From Corallococcus coralloides DSM 2259 (lineage in GTDB: Bacteria > Myxococcota > Myxococcia > Myxococcales > Myxococcaceae), in assembly GCF_000255295.1 (NCBI RefSeq), contig NC_017030.1, positions 9,336,328 to 9,400,327 of the forward strand: a stretch of DNA of 64,000 nucleotides, written 5' to 3'. The notes beneath the pieces were generated by a model. The model had not been told where the DNA came from. It was given only the letters and a program-made list of their open reading frames with translations, and made no database searches. The position numbers and the translations under genes are program-made. Positions 36,171 through 45,527 of the stretch are shown piece after piece (position 1 is the stretch's first letter; the number at the start of each line of letters is the position of its first letter).

Positions 36171-39097
36171 GGGCCCGGCGTCAGCGGCAGCAGGACGAGC
36201 TCATCGATGTGAGGTTTCTCCCGGGTGATCCGCACGTAGGACAGCCAGCGCCCATCGGGCGACGCCATGGTGGCGAGCACGGCGTAGGCCTCGGACTCCA
36301 GGTCCAGCTTCCAGCACATCCACGGGCGCACCGCCGTGCACAGCCACGGCGAGCGTTCGTTCTTCGAGACGTGCAGCAGGAACCGGCCCTCCCCCAGGGA
36401 GGCGGAGCCTCCGCCGGCCCGCGCCGCGAGCGCCAGCTCCTCCACGGAGGGTGCACGCGTGCGCACCGGGCCCGCGTCCTTGGGGACTTCGATGACCTTG
36501 AACTCCGGGGCCAGGTCGCCGCGCGAGGTGTCCGCGAACAGCGAGGCCCGCGGCGACAGCGGCAGGACGTCGCGCACCTCCTCCGGAAGGGGAATGGAGC
36601 GGCCTCCCATCGGGTAGCACGGGCTCGGGTGATCCTGCGACTTCAGGAGCAGGTCCTCTCGTGGGAATGGGCGGTCCTGCCTGGCGACCACGGGTCCCCA
36701 CTCGCGCGCCGCCGGGTCGTAGCAGCGCACCCGTGCGCCATCCGGCTGGACCCGGCACAGGGTGCCATCCCGCCAGTACAGCTGGGGCTGGCGCTCCGGG
36801 GGGATGCTGGGGACGAACGGCACCTGGCCGATGATCTCCGCCCTGCCCTTCACTGCCCCGAGGCTCAGCGGAAGCGGAAGCGTGGCGGCCTTGAGCCGCT
36901 GCTGGAGGGCGCGCATGCCGTAGCGTTCGGCGCAGACGCCGCCGGTCTTCAGCAAGGCATGCAGCTCCGGGTGGACCCCGTCCGCGAGCGCCCGCCGGGC
37001 GGAGATGGCCTCCAGCGCCGTGGCGAGACAGCCCATGCGGGAGACATGCCCGTCCTCATTCGGCTTCATCCCGGCTGGGACGACGCGCGCGTCATCATTC
37101 ATCTCCACCAACCGCGCGAAGGCGTCCAGGGCCTCCGTGGCGGTCGCGTCGTCGCGGGCGAGCAGCGCCTGGAGCCGGGCTTCGGTCTCCGGCGCCAGGC
37201 CCCAGCGCACCGCGCCGAACGCACCCATGTTCGCGGTCAGCGTCAACGCCGGGAATTCGGGCACGCCCTCCATCCACAACGACAGACGTCCCGGCTGGCA
37301 ACGCACCTTCACCTCGCCTTCCGATGACGGGCGGTCCCCGGCGACGACGAAGGTGCGGCGGGAGAACTCCAGGCCTCCGGGCACCCACAGCTCTTGATGC
37401 AATCGCACCCGGTTGTCGCGGCATCCCCCCGCGGCACCGCGCCAGGGGTCGTCGGACGCAACGGTGCGCATCTCCAGTTCGAAGGGGATGCGCGGGTCCT
37501 GGCCCAGCTCGCAGGAGATCCGCGCGCGGGTGAGGCGCTCGTCGTCGTCCTCCCCCAGCGCGGGTCCCCCCCAGGCCGGCGTCTCCATCACGACGTCCGT
37601 CCGCACGATGCGCGGTGCCGTCGAAGCGAGCTCGCGAGGCGCGGCGTACGGACCGAGCGCCAGGGAGCGCACGACCAGCGTCAGGGTCTCGTCCGCCGAG
37701 TCCACCCGGCTCGGAGCGGAACCGCGCAGGTAGGCGACCCACCGGCCATCCGGGGACACACGGGCCTCCGACAGCCGGCCGGGGCCTTCATCCTCACCCC
37801 GGCGGCCCCAGGGGAGGGACCAGCACCCCAGGGGCCTGCGCACGGAGCAGAACTGCTTGCGGTCCTCGTCCAGGATGAACCGGCCTTCGGCGAAGAGCCG
37901 GGAGCCGGTGGACGCGAGCATCGCCTTCTTCAGCTCCTCCGCTTCCGGCGCGCGCAGGCGCGGTGGACCGTCTCCTTCGGGGACCTCCATGACGAGGGCC
38001 TCGTGGCCCCACACGCTCCAGAGCAGGACGGCCCCGGGGGACAGGCGCAATTCAGGCTGGAAGCTTTCGGGAGGACGGACGTTCCGGGTCCCCAGGGGAA
38101 TGCCGCAGCGGCCCATGCGGGGGCTCCAGGCGGACGGATCACCCCGGTTCACGGAGACGGCCTTGCCCCAGCGCCGCGCCACGGGGTCGTAGCAGCGCAT
38201 CCGCCTACCGGTGTCCTGCTGCACCACGCACAGCCGTCCCCCGCGCCAGAACAGGTCCGGGTCCGCTGTCGAGTCCGACTCGGGCGGCTGGACCTCGCCG
38301 ATCTCCTCGGGCTCGCCGGTCTTCAACGGCGGGCGGTCTCCCTCCAGATCCGGGGCCAGGACATCGCGAGGGACGTACTGCCCCAGGTCGCCGCCCGCGG
38401 CCAGGACGGCGCGATTCCGGGCGCGCTCGAGCGCGGCGGCCAGCCCCGCGACGCTGTCCGCCTCCGGCAGGTTCGCGTCGCGAACGTACATGCGGGAGGG
38501 AATGTCTTTGATCAGCAAGCCCAGTTCCTCCAGCGCCCGGCGGGCCCCGGCGTCGTCGCGGACCAGCAGGGGCAGGATGCGGGCTTCGCTGTCCCGGGAC
38601 ACCCGGAACCGTACGGAGGCGGAGGTGGCGCCGATACCGATGGGCTCCAGCCGCAGCAGGGGGGCCTCGGGCACGCCTTCCACGGACAGCTCCAGCCGCC
38701 GTGCCTCACAGCGGACGCGGATGCGGGGGCGCGGGGGAGGCGGTGGCAGCTGGGTGCCAGGAGCGTCATCCACGATGCGAAAGCGGCGCTCGACGTGTGA
38801 GCCATCTGGCAGGGACAGCTTCTGGGTGATGACCGCCTCGGCGGGCCGGCAGAAGGCCGGGATGGCCTGCGTCACGTCCACGGACTGGGAGACGGTGATG
38901 TCGGGGGTCTTGCCTGGCCCCAGGTCGCAGGCAGCGGACTCCGTGAGCTTGGGAGGAAGCGCCTTCGCCTCCGCGAAGGTCCGCGGCTCGGCGGCGAGGA
39001 CCACGCCCTGCGACGGCGCTTCCGCCGCGGTGGCCCGGGTCGCGGACAGGGTCAGCAGGAGCCCGAGGCACCACCCACGAACGATACGAAAGTGCAT
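36167..39097 (-). CDS. Exported protein made of two homologous halves
   Basis: The start at 39097 (MHFRIVRGWC) supplies a signal peptide ending near TRATAAEA, giving 976 residues; longer frames lack one. The protein consists of two similar halves of about 450 residues. Matching pairs are VRCEARRLELSVEGVPEAP / VRCQPGRLSLWMEGVPEFP, LCVVQQDTGRRMRCYDPVA / LCRVQPDGARVRCYDPAA, and SPDGRWVAYLRG / SPDGRWLSYVRI. The SPDGRW motifs suggest beta-propeller (WD40/TolB-like) blades. No catalytic motif is recognised. It is divergent from the second dynamin-like GTPase gene. Confidence 0.7.
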   Translation of the reverse strand: MHFRIVRGWCLGLLLTLSATRATAAEAPSQGVVLAAEPRTFAEAKALPPKLTESAACDLGPGKTPDITVSQSVDVTQAIPAFCRPAEAVITQKLSLPDGSHVERRFRIVDDAPGTQLPPPPPRPRIRVRCEARRLELSVEGVPEAPLLRLEPIGIGATSASVRFRVSRDSEARILPLLVRDDAGARRALEELGLLIKDIPSRMYVRDANLPEADSVAGLAAALERARNRAVLAAGGDLGQYVPRDVLAPDLEGDRPPLKTGEPEEIGEVQPPESDSTADPDLFWRGGRLCVVQQDTGRRMRCYDPVARRWGKAVSVNRGDPSAWSPRMGRCGIPLGTRNVRPPESFQPELRLSPGAVLLWSVWGHEALVMEVPEGDGPPRLRAPEAEELKKAMLASTGSRLFAEGRFILDEDRKQFCSVRRPLGCWSLPWGRRGEDEGPGRLSEARVSPDGRWVAYLRGSAPSRVDSADETLTLVVRSLALGPYAAPRELASTAPRIVRTDVVMETPAWGGPALGEDDDERLTRARISCELGQDPRIPFELEMRTVASDDPWRGAAGGCRDNRVRLHQELWVPGGLEFSRRTFVVAGDRPSSEGEVKVRCQPGRLSLWMEGVPEFPALTLTANMGAFGAVRWGLAPETEARLQALLARDDATATEALDAFARLVEMNDDARVVPAGMKPNEDGHVSRMGCLATALEAISARRALADGVHPELHALLKTGGVCAERYGMRALQQRLKAATLPLPLSLGAVKGRAEIIGQVPFVPSIPPERQPQLYWRDGTLCRVQPDGARVRCYDPAAREWGPVVARQDRPFPREDLLLKSQDHPSPCYPMGGRSIPLPEEVRDVLPLSPRASLFADTSRGDLAPEFKVIEVPKDAGPVRTRAPSVEELALAARAGGGSASLGEGRFLLHVSKNERSPWLCTAVRPWMCWKLDLESEAYAVLATMASPDGRWLSYVRITREKPHIDELVLLPLTPGP

Positions 39098-39146
39098 GTG
39101 TCCCGGACCGTAGCAGCAGGTCATCCCCCACCGTCCAGGGAGGGGA

Positions 39147-40928
39147 ATGCACGCTGGCGCACCGTCACCGCACATCCCGGTAGCCAGCACACGCGCGTCA
39201 CGCCACGCTGGCCCTTCCGTGGACGACACCCGCCTCCCCGACCCCGAAGCCCTCCGCCCGCTGCTCACCGGCGCCCTGTCGCTGCCCGCGCTCCAGCCGC
39301 ATGGCCCGCGCCTGGAGCGGCTCCTGGAGGACTACGCGCGGGGCATGGCCCGGAAGGACGCGCCGCTCGTCGTCGCGCTGGTGGGCGCCACCGGCGCGGG
39401 CAAGTCCACCCTGCTCAACGCCCTCTCCGGCCAGAACCTCTCCCGTGAGGGCGTGGACCGCCCCACCAGCACCGTCTCCACCCTCTTCGCGCCGGAGGGC
39501 ACGGCCACGGACGAGCTGGCCCGCACCGGCGCGCGCGTCGTGCGCTACACGCCCGGCCCGCAGGGGCTGTGGAGCGGTCAGGTCTTCATCGACACGCCGG
39601 ACCTGAACAGCGTGGCCACGGCGCACCGGGATGTCGCGCGCGCCGCGCTGGACAAAGCGGACGTGGCGCTCGTGGTCATGCACCGGGGCAGCGTCGCGGA
39701 GGCGACCCAGGTGGAGTTCCTCGCCGAGTTCGCCCGCCGCCGCGCGCTCGTCTTCATCCTCAACTTCGCGGACGAGCTGTCCGCCGAGTCCCGCGACGCG
39801 CTGAAGTCCCAGGTCCGCCGCGTGGCCACCCAGCACTACGGCCTGGCCGCGGAGGACGTGCCCGTCTTCGCCATCAGCGCGCGTGCCGCGAAGGACGGTC
39901 AGGACGTCTCCGGCGAGTTCGGCCCGCTCCTCTTCCACCTGCGGGGCCTTGCCACCCAGGCCGTCGCCGCGCGCGTGCGCCACACCAATGCCCTGGGCGC
40001 GCTGGAGGAGTTCGCCTCCACCGTGCAGACGGCGCTCAACGACACGGACGCACTGCTCGCGAAGACGCGCACCGCGCTGGACGCGGGGCTCGCGCGCGCG
40101 GCGGAGTCGCTCCAGGCGGACTTCGACGCGCGCCTGTCCCTGGCCCACGGCCACCTGGCCTCGGAGGTCCGCAGGCAGGCCGCGGGCCGCTTCTGGGGCC
40201 CGGCCGCGTGGGGGCTGCGGCTGTCATTGTGGGGCGCGTCCGGGATGGGCGTGGGTGCGCTCGTCGCGCGCCGCAGCCTGCCCGCGGGGCTCGCGGTGGC
40301 GGCGGCCTCCACGGTGGTGGACGCGGTGAGGGACCGCACCCGCGCCCGCGCCGCGGAGGTGGCCGTGGTGGAGCCCTTCGAGGACGACTTCCTCGCGGAG
40401 TCCGCCGCGCGCACCGCCCTGGCGGAGGCGCGCAGCGTGGCGCGCACGCAGGGGCTGGAGGCGGAAGCGCTGGGCGTGCCGGACGTGGAGGTGATGCTGG
40501 CGGAGCTGCGCGTGGCCCGCGCGGGCGCCTGGCGCTACACGGCCTCCACCGCCGTCGCGGAGGCCGTGGCCCGCTGGTGGCGAACGGCCCGGTGGCTGGT
40601 GTTGCCGCTCATCAACCTGCCCCTGCTCGCGCTGCTGGGGCACGTGGGCTACCGCGTGGTGCGCGGATACGTCGAAGGCCCCCTGTTGCCGTTGGAGTAC
40701 TTCCTCAACGCGGGGGCCTTCTTCGGGCTGCTCGCGGGCGCCGGAGCGCTGCTCGCGTCAGCGAGTCTCGTCGGAGCCGCTCGCCATGCGGGGAGAGCGG
40801 GCCGGGCTCGGTTTGTCGAGGCCCTCGCCGCCCTGGGCAGGAGGCTGGGAGAGGCCGTCGATGATGGCCTTGGCACCGGGCGGCAGGCCGCGAGACGCAT
40901 CCTGGAGCGGATTCGCGCTGTCGGGTGA
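39147..40928 (+). CDS. Dynamin-like GTPase, second paralogue
   Basis: The ATG at 39147 lies just behind GGGAGGGG. The 593-residue protein carries P-loop GATGAGKST (80-88), a switch I segment DRPTSTVSTLF, G3 in FIDTPDLNS (148-155), and a G4-like NFADE. Two hydrophobic segments, one in the middle (around GMGVGALVARRS) and a stronger pair near the C-terminus (LEYFLNAGAFFGLLAGAGALL), suggest membrane insertion, as in bacterial dynamin-like proteins. It resembles the GTPase at 9374-11125 in layout. Its last 171 bases overlap the 3' end of the M23 peptidase gene on the other strand. Confidence 0.82.
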   Translation: MHAGAPSPHIPVASTRASRHAGPSVDDTRLPDPEALRPLLTGALSLPALQPHGPRLERLLEDYARGMARKDAPLVVALVGATGAGKSTLLNALSGQNLSREGVDRPTSTVSTLFAPEGTATDELARTGARVVRYTPGPQGLWSGQVFIDTPDLNSVATAHRDVARAALDKADVALVVMHRGSVAEATQVEFLAEFARRRALVFILNFADELSAESRDALKSQVRRVATQHYGLAAEDVPVFAISARAAKDGQDVSGEFGPLLFHLRGLATQAVAARVRHTNALGALEEFASTVQTALNDTDALLAKTRTALDAGLARAAESLQADFDARLSLAHGHLASEVRRQAAGRFWGPAAWGLRLSLWGASGMGVGALVARRSLPAGLAVAAASTVVDAVRDRTRARAAEVAVVEPFEDDFLAESAARTALAEARSVARTQGLEAEALGVPDVEVMLAELRVARAGAWRYTASTAVAEAVARWWRTARWLVLPLINLPLLALLGHVGYRVVRGYVEGPLLPLEYFLNAGAFFGLLAGAGALLASASLVGAARHAGRAGRARFVEALAALGRRLGEAVDDGLGTGRQAARRILERIRAVG

Positions 40929-41555
40929 CATGGACATGACCGCCTGGCCGGGCAGGTGGACGCCGCCGTTGGAGGCCATCATCGGCTGCGCGGAGTCCTT
41001 GCACAGCGGCGCCGACACCAGCGTGTCACGCACCGGATCGCCATAGCCCACGATGCGCGCGGGCACGGAGGGGTTGTTCCAGCCGGAGCCCTGCTCCTTG
41101 GCGACCTTGAAGTGCAGGTGCGCGCCGCACGCCCAGCCCGTCGCGCCGGAGAAGCCGATGAGCTGGCCTTCCTTCACCTTCTCACCGACCTTCACCACCA
41201 CGGCGCTGAAGTGCAGGTACTGCGTCTCCAGCCCGTCGCCGTGGGAGATGACGACGTAGTTGGCCAGCGGCGCGAACTGCTCGCCACACCCGCCCTGCTT
41301 GCTGTCGCCACGCGCCATGCGCACGACGCCGTCGTGCGACGCCACGATGGGCGTGCCTTCCGGCATCCGGAAGTCCCACGCGAACGTGTCGTTGTGCTGG
41401 TGGCTGCCGGTCTCATGACCCTGGCTCACCGTGTAGATGCGACCACATGCGAACGGCACACCTACTTCAGGCAGGTTCGCAGCCGCCTGAGCGGGAGGAG
41501 GGAGGACAGGAGCCGAAGCCAGGAGGGAGCCGACGAGAAGAGCGGTAATGGTCAT
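40758..41555 (-). CDS. M23-family (LytM-like) peptidase
   Basis: The start at 41555 (MTITALLVGS) gives a signal peptide cleaved near AQAA and 265 residues. The LytM-type zinc site is visible as His54 ... Asp61 (HNDTFAWD) and the HLH at 146-148 (GAHLHFK), with the typical GTPIVASHDGVV and GEKVKEGQLIGFSG strands between. It should cut peptidoglycan cross-links or, as in some myxobacteria, prey wall or protein. The C-terminal 80 residues form a low-complexity Pro/Ser/Gly tail. Most of this tail (57 codons) is encoded antisense to the end of the GTPase gene. Confidence 0.85.
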   Translation of the reverse strand: MTITALLVGSLLASAPVLPPPAQAAANLPEVGVPFACGRIYTVSQGHETGSHQHNDTFAWDFRMPEGTPIVASHDGVVRMARGDSKQGGCGEQFAPLANYVVISHGDGLETQYLHFSAVVVKVGEKVKEGQLIGFSGATGWACGAHLHFKVAKEQGSGWNNPSVPARIVGYGDPVRDTLVSAPLCKDSAQPMMASNGGVHLPGQAVMSMSPDSANPLQDASRGLPPGAKAIIDGLSQPPAQGGEGLDKPSPARSPRMASGSDETR

Positions 41556-41925
41556 ATCGGGGCGGGCGGACAACCGGTGCAAGGGCTTGCGCTATTTCCC
41601 TTGGATTTTCGCTCAGTCCCGAACGGATCACTAGCAGCCGAGCCGCGCCCCGCTCCGTCCCAAGGGGGCGACCCTTGACCACACTCCAGAGGGAGAATGG
41701 CCCGAAAGCACGGGAGCGCCTGGCTCCCTGCCTGCCCGGTTGGCAGGCTTCAAGCCTCTCAAGCCTTGCCGCTCCAATCCCTGTCAGCTGACCGGAGGTA
41801 AAGACAGACGCCCGTCTGCTCGAACGCCCCACGGGCGGGCCCCGGCGTCCGCGATCAGACACCCCCGGAATCGGCCCTCCAAAAAGTGACTGGTCACTTT
41901 TTAAGTTGGCGATTATCGTCCCTCC
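41556..41925. other. Regulatory intergenic region upstream of the TetR-type gene
   Basis: These 370 bases between divergent genes contain no supported coding frame. They hold two adjacent hairpins, GGGAGC-5 nt-GCTCCC (41712-41728) and GCCTGCC-5 nt-GGCAGGC (41730-41748). Further on are a short palindrome CAGACG-CC-CGTCTG (41805-41818) and the large palindrome at 41881-41902. Confidence 0.5.
41881..41902. promoter_or_regulatory. Perfect 22-bp palindrome, likely TetR operator
   Basis: AAAAAGTGAC and GTCACTTTTT are exact inverted repeats around a TG centre. The palindrome ends 23 bases before the ATG of the TetR-family gene, a standard place for autoregulation. The core TGACTGGTCA is of the type bound by TetR-family repressors of lipid or efflux genes. 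It is the most AT-rich spot of the neighbourhood. Confidence 0.75.
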
Positions 41926-42564
41926 ATGTCCCCGAAGTCCGCCTCCAAGAAGGCCGCGGTCCCGGTGCGCCGCACCCAGGCGGAGCGCCGCGAGTCGACG
42001 CGCCGCAAGCTGCTGGACGCCACCATCGAGGCGCTGGTGGAGCAGGGCTACGCGCGGCTGACGACGGTGGAGGTGGCGAAGCGGGCGGGGGTGTCGCAGG
42101 GGGCGCTCTTCACGCACTTCGAAACGAAGGAGGAGCTGCTCGCGGTGGCGGTGGAGCACCTCTTCCCCCGCCTCATCCAGGACTTCCTCGCGGGCGTGGG
42201 CGCGCGTCCGTCCGGGAAGGACCGGGTGGGGGCGGCGGTGGACATGCTGTGGACCGCCTACCAGCGGCCGGAGCTCCAGGCCGCCATCGAGCTGTACGTC
42301 GCGGCGCGCACCAGCCCGGAGCTGCAGAAGGCGCTGGCGGCGGTGGACGGGCCGCACCGCCAGAACATGCACCGCGTGGCGCGGGAGCTGTTCCCGGACG
42401 TGGCCGCCACGCACCCGGACTTCGACGACGTGGTGGAGCTGGCGCTGGACGCGGTGCAGGGCGCGGCGGTGGGCGGCGCGGCCCGCCCGGAAGACCCGGC
42501 GCACCGCCGCATGCTGGACACGCTGGCGCGCTTCATGCGCGTCGCGTTCGCACCCAAGGATTGA
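41926..42564 (+). CDS. TetR-family transcriptional regulator
   Basis: The 212-residue protein has the N-terminal TetR helix-turn-helix (STRRKLLDATIEALVEQGYA, then TTVEVAKRAGVSQGALFTHF, then KEELL). The helical C-terminal ligand domain includes LARFMRVAF. A short basic leader precedes the domain. The perfect palindrome 23 bases upstream is its probable operator, and the fatty acid hydroxylase gene starting 20 bases after its stop is its likely target, so a hydrophobic lipid-type effector is plausible. Confidence 0.93.
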   Translation: MSPKSASKKAAVPVRRTQAERRESTRRKLLDATIEALVEQGYARLTTVEVAKRAGVSQGALFTHFETKEELLAVAVEHLFPRLIQDFLAGVGARPSGKDRVGAAVDMLWTAYQRPELQAAIELYVAARTSPELQKALAAVDGPHRQNMHRVARELFPDVAATHPDFDDVVELALDAVQGAAVGGAARPEDPAHRRMLDTLARFMRVAFAPKD

Positions 42565-42584
42565 TTCGCAGGAGGTCAGCAGCC

Positions 42585-43484
42585 ATGGACATGTCGCACA
42601 TCCCCGACCTCATCACCCCGGCCATCCCGGTGTTCGTCATCACCGTCATCGCCGAGGCCCTCTGGGTGAAGAAGCTCCGGCAGGAGCGCGGCGAGAGCAT
42701 CAAGGGCCACACGTGGAAGGACACGCTGGCCAGCCTCTCCATGGGCCTGGGCAACGTGGCGGTGAGCGTGTTCTGGAAGGGCGTGGCGTTCGCGGGCTAC
42801 GCGGCGCTCTACCACCTGACGCCCTTGCGCATGGGCCACGGGCTGGTGGCGTGGGTGCTGCTCTTCTTCCTGGAGGACCTCTGCTACTACGCCTTCCACC
42901 GCGTCCACCATGAGAGCCGCTTCTTCTGGGCGTCGCACGTGGTGCACCACTCCAGCCAGCACTACAACCTGTCCACGGCGCTGCGGCAGACGTGGACGCC
43001 GATGACGGGCTGGGTGTTCTGGGCGCCGCTGGCGCTCCTGGGCTTCTCCCCGGAGCTGATCGTCACGCAGCAGGCGGTGAGCCTGCTGTACCAGTACTGG
43101 ATCCACACGGAGGCCATCGACCGGCTGCCGCGCCCCGTGGAGTGGCTGTTCAACACGCCGTCGCACCACCGCGCGCACCACGCGTCCAACGCGGCCTACA
43201 TCGACGTGAACTACGCGGGCATCCTCATCATCTGGGACCGCCTCTTCGGCACCTTCGTCCCGGAGACCGAGCGCCCCATCTACGGGTTGACGAAGAACCT
43301 CACCACGCACAACCCGGTGCGCATCGCGTTCCACGAGTTCGCCGCCATCGCGAGGGACGCGGCCCGCCCGGGGCCACTGAGCCAGCGGCTGGGCTACATC
43401 TTCCGCAACCCGGCCTGGAAGCCCAAGGAGGCGTCGCAGCCGGCGGAGACGCCTCCGGTGGAGGCCGCACCCTCGGCGCCGTAG
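42585..43484 (+). CDS. Fatty acid hydroxylase/sterol desaturase family protein
   Basis: The ATG at 42585 follows AGGAGG with a nine-base spacer; longer frames that run through the TetR gene are spurious. The 299-residue membrane protein has the histidine clusters of the di-iron hydroxylase superfamily: HRVHH (105-109), HVVHH (118-122) plus HYN, and HHRAHH (194-199). Several hydrophobic helices lie before and between them. Members introduce a hydroxyl or double bond into sterols, fatty acids or carotenoids. Myxobacteria make unusual lipids, so an envelope-lipid substrate is plausible. Probably co-transcribed with, and regulated by, the TetR gene. Confidence 0.9.
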   Translation: MDMSHIPDLITPAIPVFVITVIAEALWVKKLRQERGESIKGHTWKDTLASLSMGLGNVAVSVFWKGVAFAGYAALYHLTPLRMGHGLVAWVLLFFLEDLCYYAFHRVHHESRFFWASHVVHHSSQHYNLSTALRQTWTPMTGWVFWAPLALLGFSPELIVTQQAVSLLYQYWIHTEAIDRLPRPVEWLFNTPSHHRAHHASNAAYIDVNYAGILIIWDRLFGTFVPETERPIYGLTKNLTTHNPVRIAFHEFAAIARDAARPGPLSQRLGYIFRNPAWKPKEASQPAETPPVEAAPSAP

Positions 43485-43654
43485 GGGCCGTGACCTTCCG
43501 GGTGGAGAACAGCCCGGGGGGTGGAACCGACGTCCAGGCAACGGGGACCGCGACATCGTTGCGTCCGCGCCGTGCGGGCCTTGCTACGGTGCGCCGCGAC
43601 GGTTCTGGCGGGCGCCGCGCATGAGGTCGGCGCCCCTTGCAAGGGAGTCGGGTC

Positions 43655-45244
43655 ATGACGGAGCGCGAGTTGTGGGAGCGGTACCAGCGGCACCTGTGCG
43701 TCGTCCCTTCCGTGGGGCTCACGCTGGACATCTCCCGCATGAACTTCGGCGCGGACTTCCTGGACGGGATGCGCTCGCGCATGGACGCGGCGTTCCAGGC
43801 CATGGACGCGCTGGAGAAGGGCGCCATCGCCAATCCGGATGAGAAGCGCCGCGTGGGCCACTACTGGCTGCGCGCCCCGGAGCTGGCGCCGGAGGCGGAG
43901 CTGAAGACGGCCATCACGGACATGCAGGCCCAGGTGGCCGCGTTCGCGAAGGACGTGCACGCGGGCAAGGTGAAGCCCGTGAAGGCGCAGAAGTTCACGC
44001 AGGTGCTGATTGTCGGCATTGGCGGCTCCGCGCTGGGGCCGCAGCTGGTGGCGGACGCGCTGGGCAGCGGCCGGGACGCCATGCAGGTGCACTTCCTGGA
44101 CAACACGGACCCGGACGGGATGGACCGGGTGCTCAACGGCCTGGGCGAGCGGCTGGCGGAGACGCTCACCGTGGTCATCAGCAAGTCCGGCGGCACCAAG
44201 GAGACGCGCAACGGCATGCTGGAGGCGGAGGCCGCCTACAAGCAGCGCGGCCTGGACTTCGGCGCGCACGCGGTCGCGGTGACGGGCGACGGCAGCGAAT
44301 TGGATGACTACGCCAAGGGCCACAAGTGGCTGCGCACCTTCCCCATGTGGGACTGGGTTGGCGGGCGCACGTCGGTGATGTCGGCGGTGGGGCTGCTGCC
44401 GGCCTGGTTGCAGGGGCTGGACGTGGACGGCTTCCTCGCGGGCGCGAAGGCCATGGACGCGGCGACGCGCGGGCATGACGTGGCGGCGAACCCGGCGGCG
44501 CTGCTCGCGCTGATGTGGTTCCACGCGGGCGGCGGCAAGGGCCAGAAGGACATGGTCATCCTGCCGTACAAGGACCGGCTGATGCTGATGTCCAAGTACC
44601 TCCAGCAGCTGGTGATGGAGTCGCTGGGCAAGGAGCTGTCGCTGGACGGCAAGGTGGTGAACCAGGGCATCGCCGTCTACGGCAACAAGGGCTCCACGGA
44701 TCAGCACGCCTACGTGCAGCAGCTGCGCGAGGGCGTGAACAACTTCTTCGTCACCTTCGTGGAGGTGCTGAAGGACCGGGACGGCAAGTCCCTGGCGGTG
44801 GAGGGTGAGAACACCAGCGGCGACTACCTGCTGGGGTTCCTCCTGGGCACGCGCCGGGCGCTGTTCGAGAAGGGCCGCGAGTCGATGACGCTCACCGTGC
44901 CGGACGTGAGCGCGCGCACGGTGGGAGCGCTGATTGCGTTGTACGAGCGCGCGGTGGGCCTCTATGCGAGCCTGGTGAACATCAATGCCTATCACCAGCC
45001 GGGCGTGGAGGCGGGCAAGAAGGCCGCGGGGCGCGTGCTGGAGCTGCAGGGCAAGCTGCTCTCGAAGCTGAAGTCAGCGAAGGCGGAGGCGCGGTCGGCG
45101 GATCAGCTGGCGCAGGACATTGGCGCGGCGGAGGAAGTGGAGACGGTGTTCAAGCTGCTGGAGCACCTGTCCGCGAACGGCGACCACGGCGTGAAGCGCT
45201 CGGGCGGCGCGCGTCCGGCGGAGGCCCGCTTCCAGTCCGTGTGA
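43655..45244 (+). CDS. pgi: Glucose-6-phosphate isomerase
   Basis: The start at 43655 lies behind AAGGGAG. The 529-residue protein has the phosphoglucose isomerase signatures: [26 protein letters not shown] (sugar-phosphate SIS domain) and [18 protein letters not shown] with the catalytic His and Gln, then [28 protein letters not shown] in pieces. It interconverts glucose-6-phosphate and fructose-6-phosphate in the cytoplasm. Length is normal. A small hairpin follows the stop codon. Confidence 0.95.
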   Translation: MTERELWERYQRHLCVVPSVGLTLDISRMNFGADFLDGMRSRMDAAFQAMDALEKGAIANPDEKRRVGHYWLRAPELAPEAELKTAITDMQAQVAAFAKDVHAGKVKPVKAQKFTQVLIVGIGGSALGPQLVADALGSGRDAMQVHFLDNTDPDGMDRVLNGLGERLAETLTVVISKSGGTKETRNGMLEAEAAYKQRGLDFGAHAVAVTGDGSELDDYAKGHKWLRTFPMWDWVGGRTSVMSAVGLLPAWLQGLDVDGFLAGAKAMDAATRGHDVAANPAALLALMWFHAGGGKGQKDMVILPYKDRLMLMSKYLQQLVMESLGKELSLDGKVVNQGIAVYGNKGSTDQHAYVQQLREGVNNFFVTFVEVLKDRDGKSLAVEGENTSGDYLLGFLLGTRRALFEKGRESMTLTVPDVSARTVGALIALYERAVGLYASLVNINAYHQPGVEAGKKAAGRVLELQGKLLSKLKSAKAEARSADQLAQDIGAAEEVETVFKLLEHLSANGDHGVKRSGGARPAEARFQSV

Positions 45245-45251
45245 CAAATCC

Positions 45252-45267
45252 TTGCCCGTGAGGGCAA
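45252..45267 (+). terminator. Hairpin after pgi
   Basis: TTGCCC and GGGCAA form a perfect 6-bp stem around the tetraloop GTGA, eight bases after the pgi stop. No T tract. Confidence 0.4.
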
Positions 45268-45305
45268 TGCCTGACGGTTCCAGGCCACGGCTAGCCTGGA
45301 CCGTC

Positions 45306-45527
45306 ATGGGCCGAGCACACGCGGTGGGGCTGTGGCTGTGCGTCCTGGGCGGGCTGGCGGCATGCCCGGAGGTGCACCGCCCGGGCGGCAAGCTGGACCG
45401 GGCGGCGCTCAAGGACGCGTTGGAGAGTATTCACGAAACGGGTTGTGCAGAGGACGTCTACAAGCGCCTCTGTCCCAGTGACACCGAGCCGAGCGAAGAG
45501 TGCATCGAGCTGTGTGGTGGACCATGA
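45306..45527 (+). CDS. Small Cys-containing lipoprotein
   Basis: This 73-residue frame starts at 45306 with a signal sequence and lipobox GLAAC. The mature part has three or four Cys (TGCAEDVYKRLC, EECIELC), so it is likely exported and disulfide-bonded. It overlaps the following gene by four bases (ATGA), which supports it as a real gene. Confidence 0.7.
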   Translation: MGRAHAVGLWLCVLGGLAACPEVHRPGGKLDRAALKDALESIHETGCAEDVYKRLCPSDTEPSEECIELCGGP

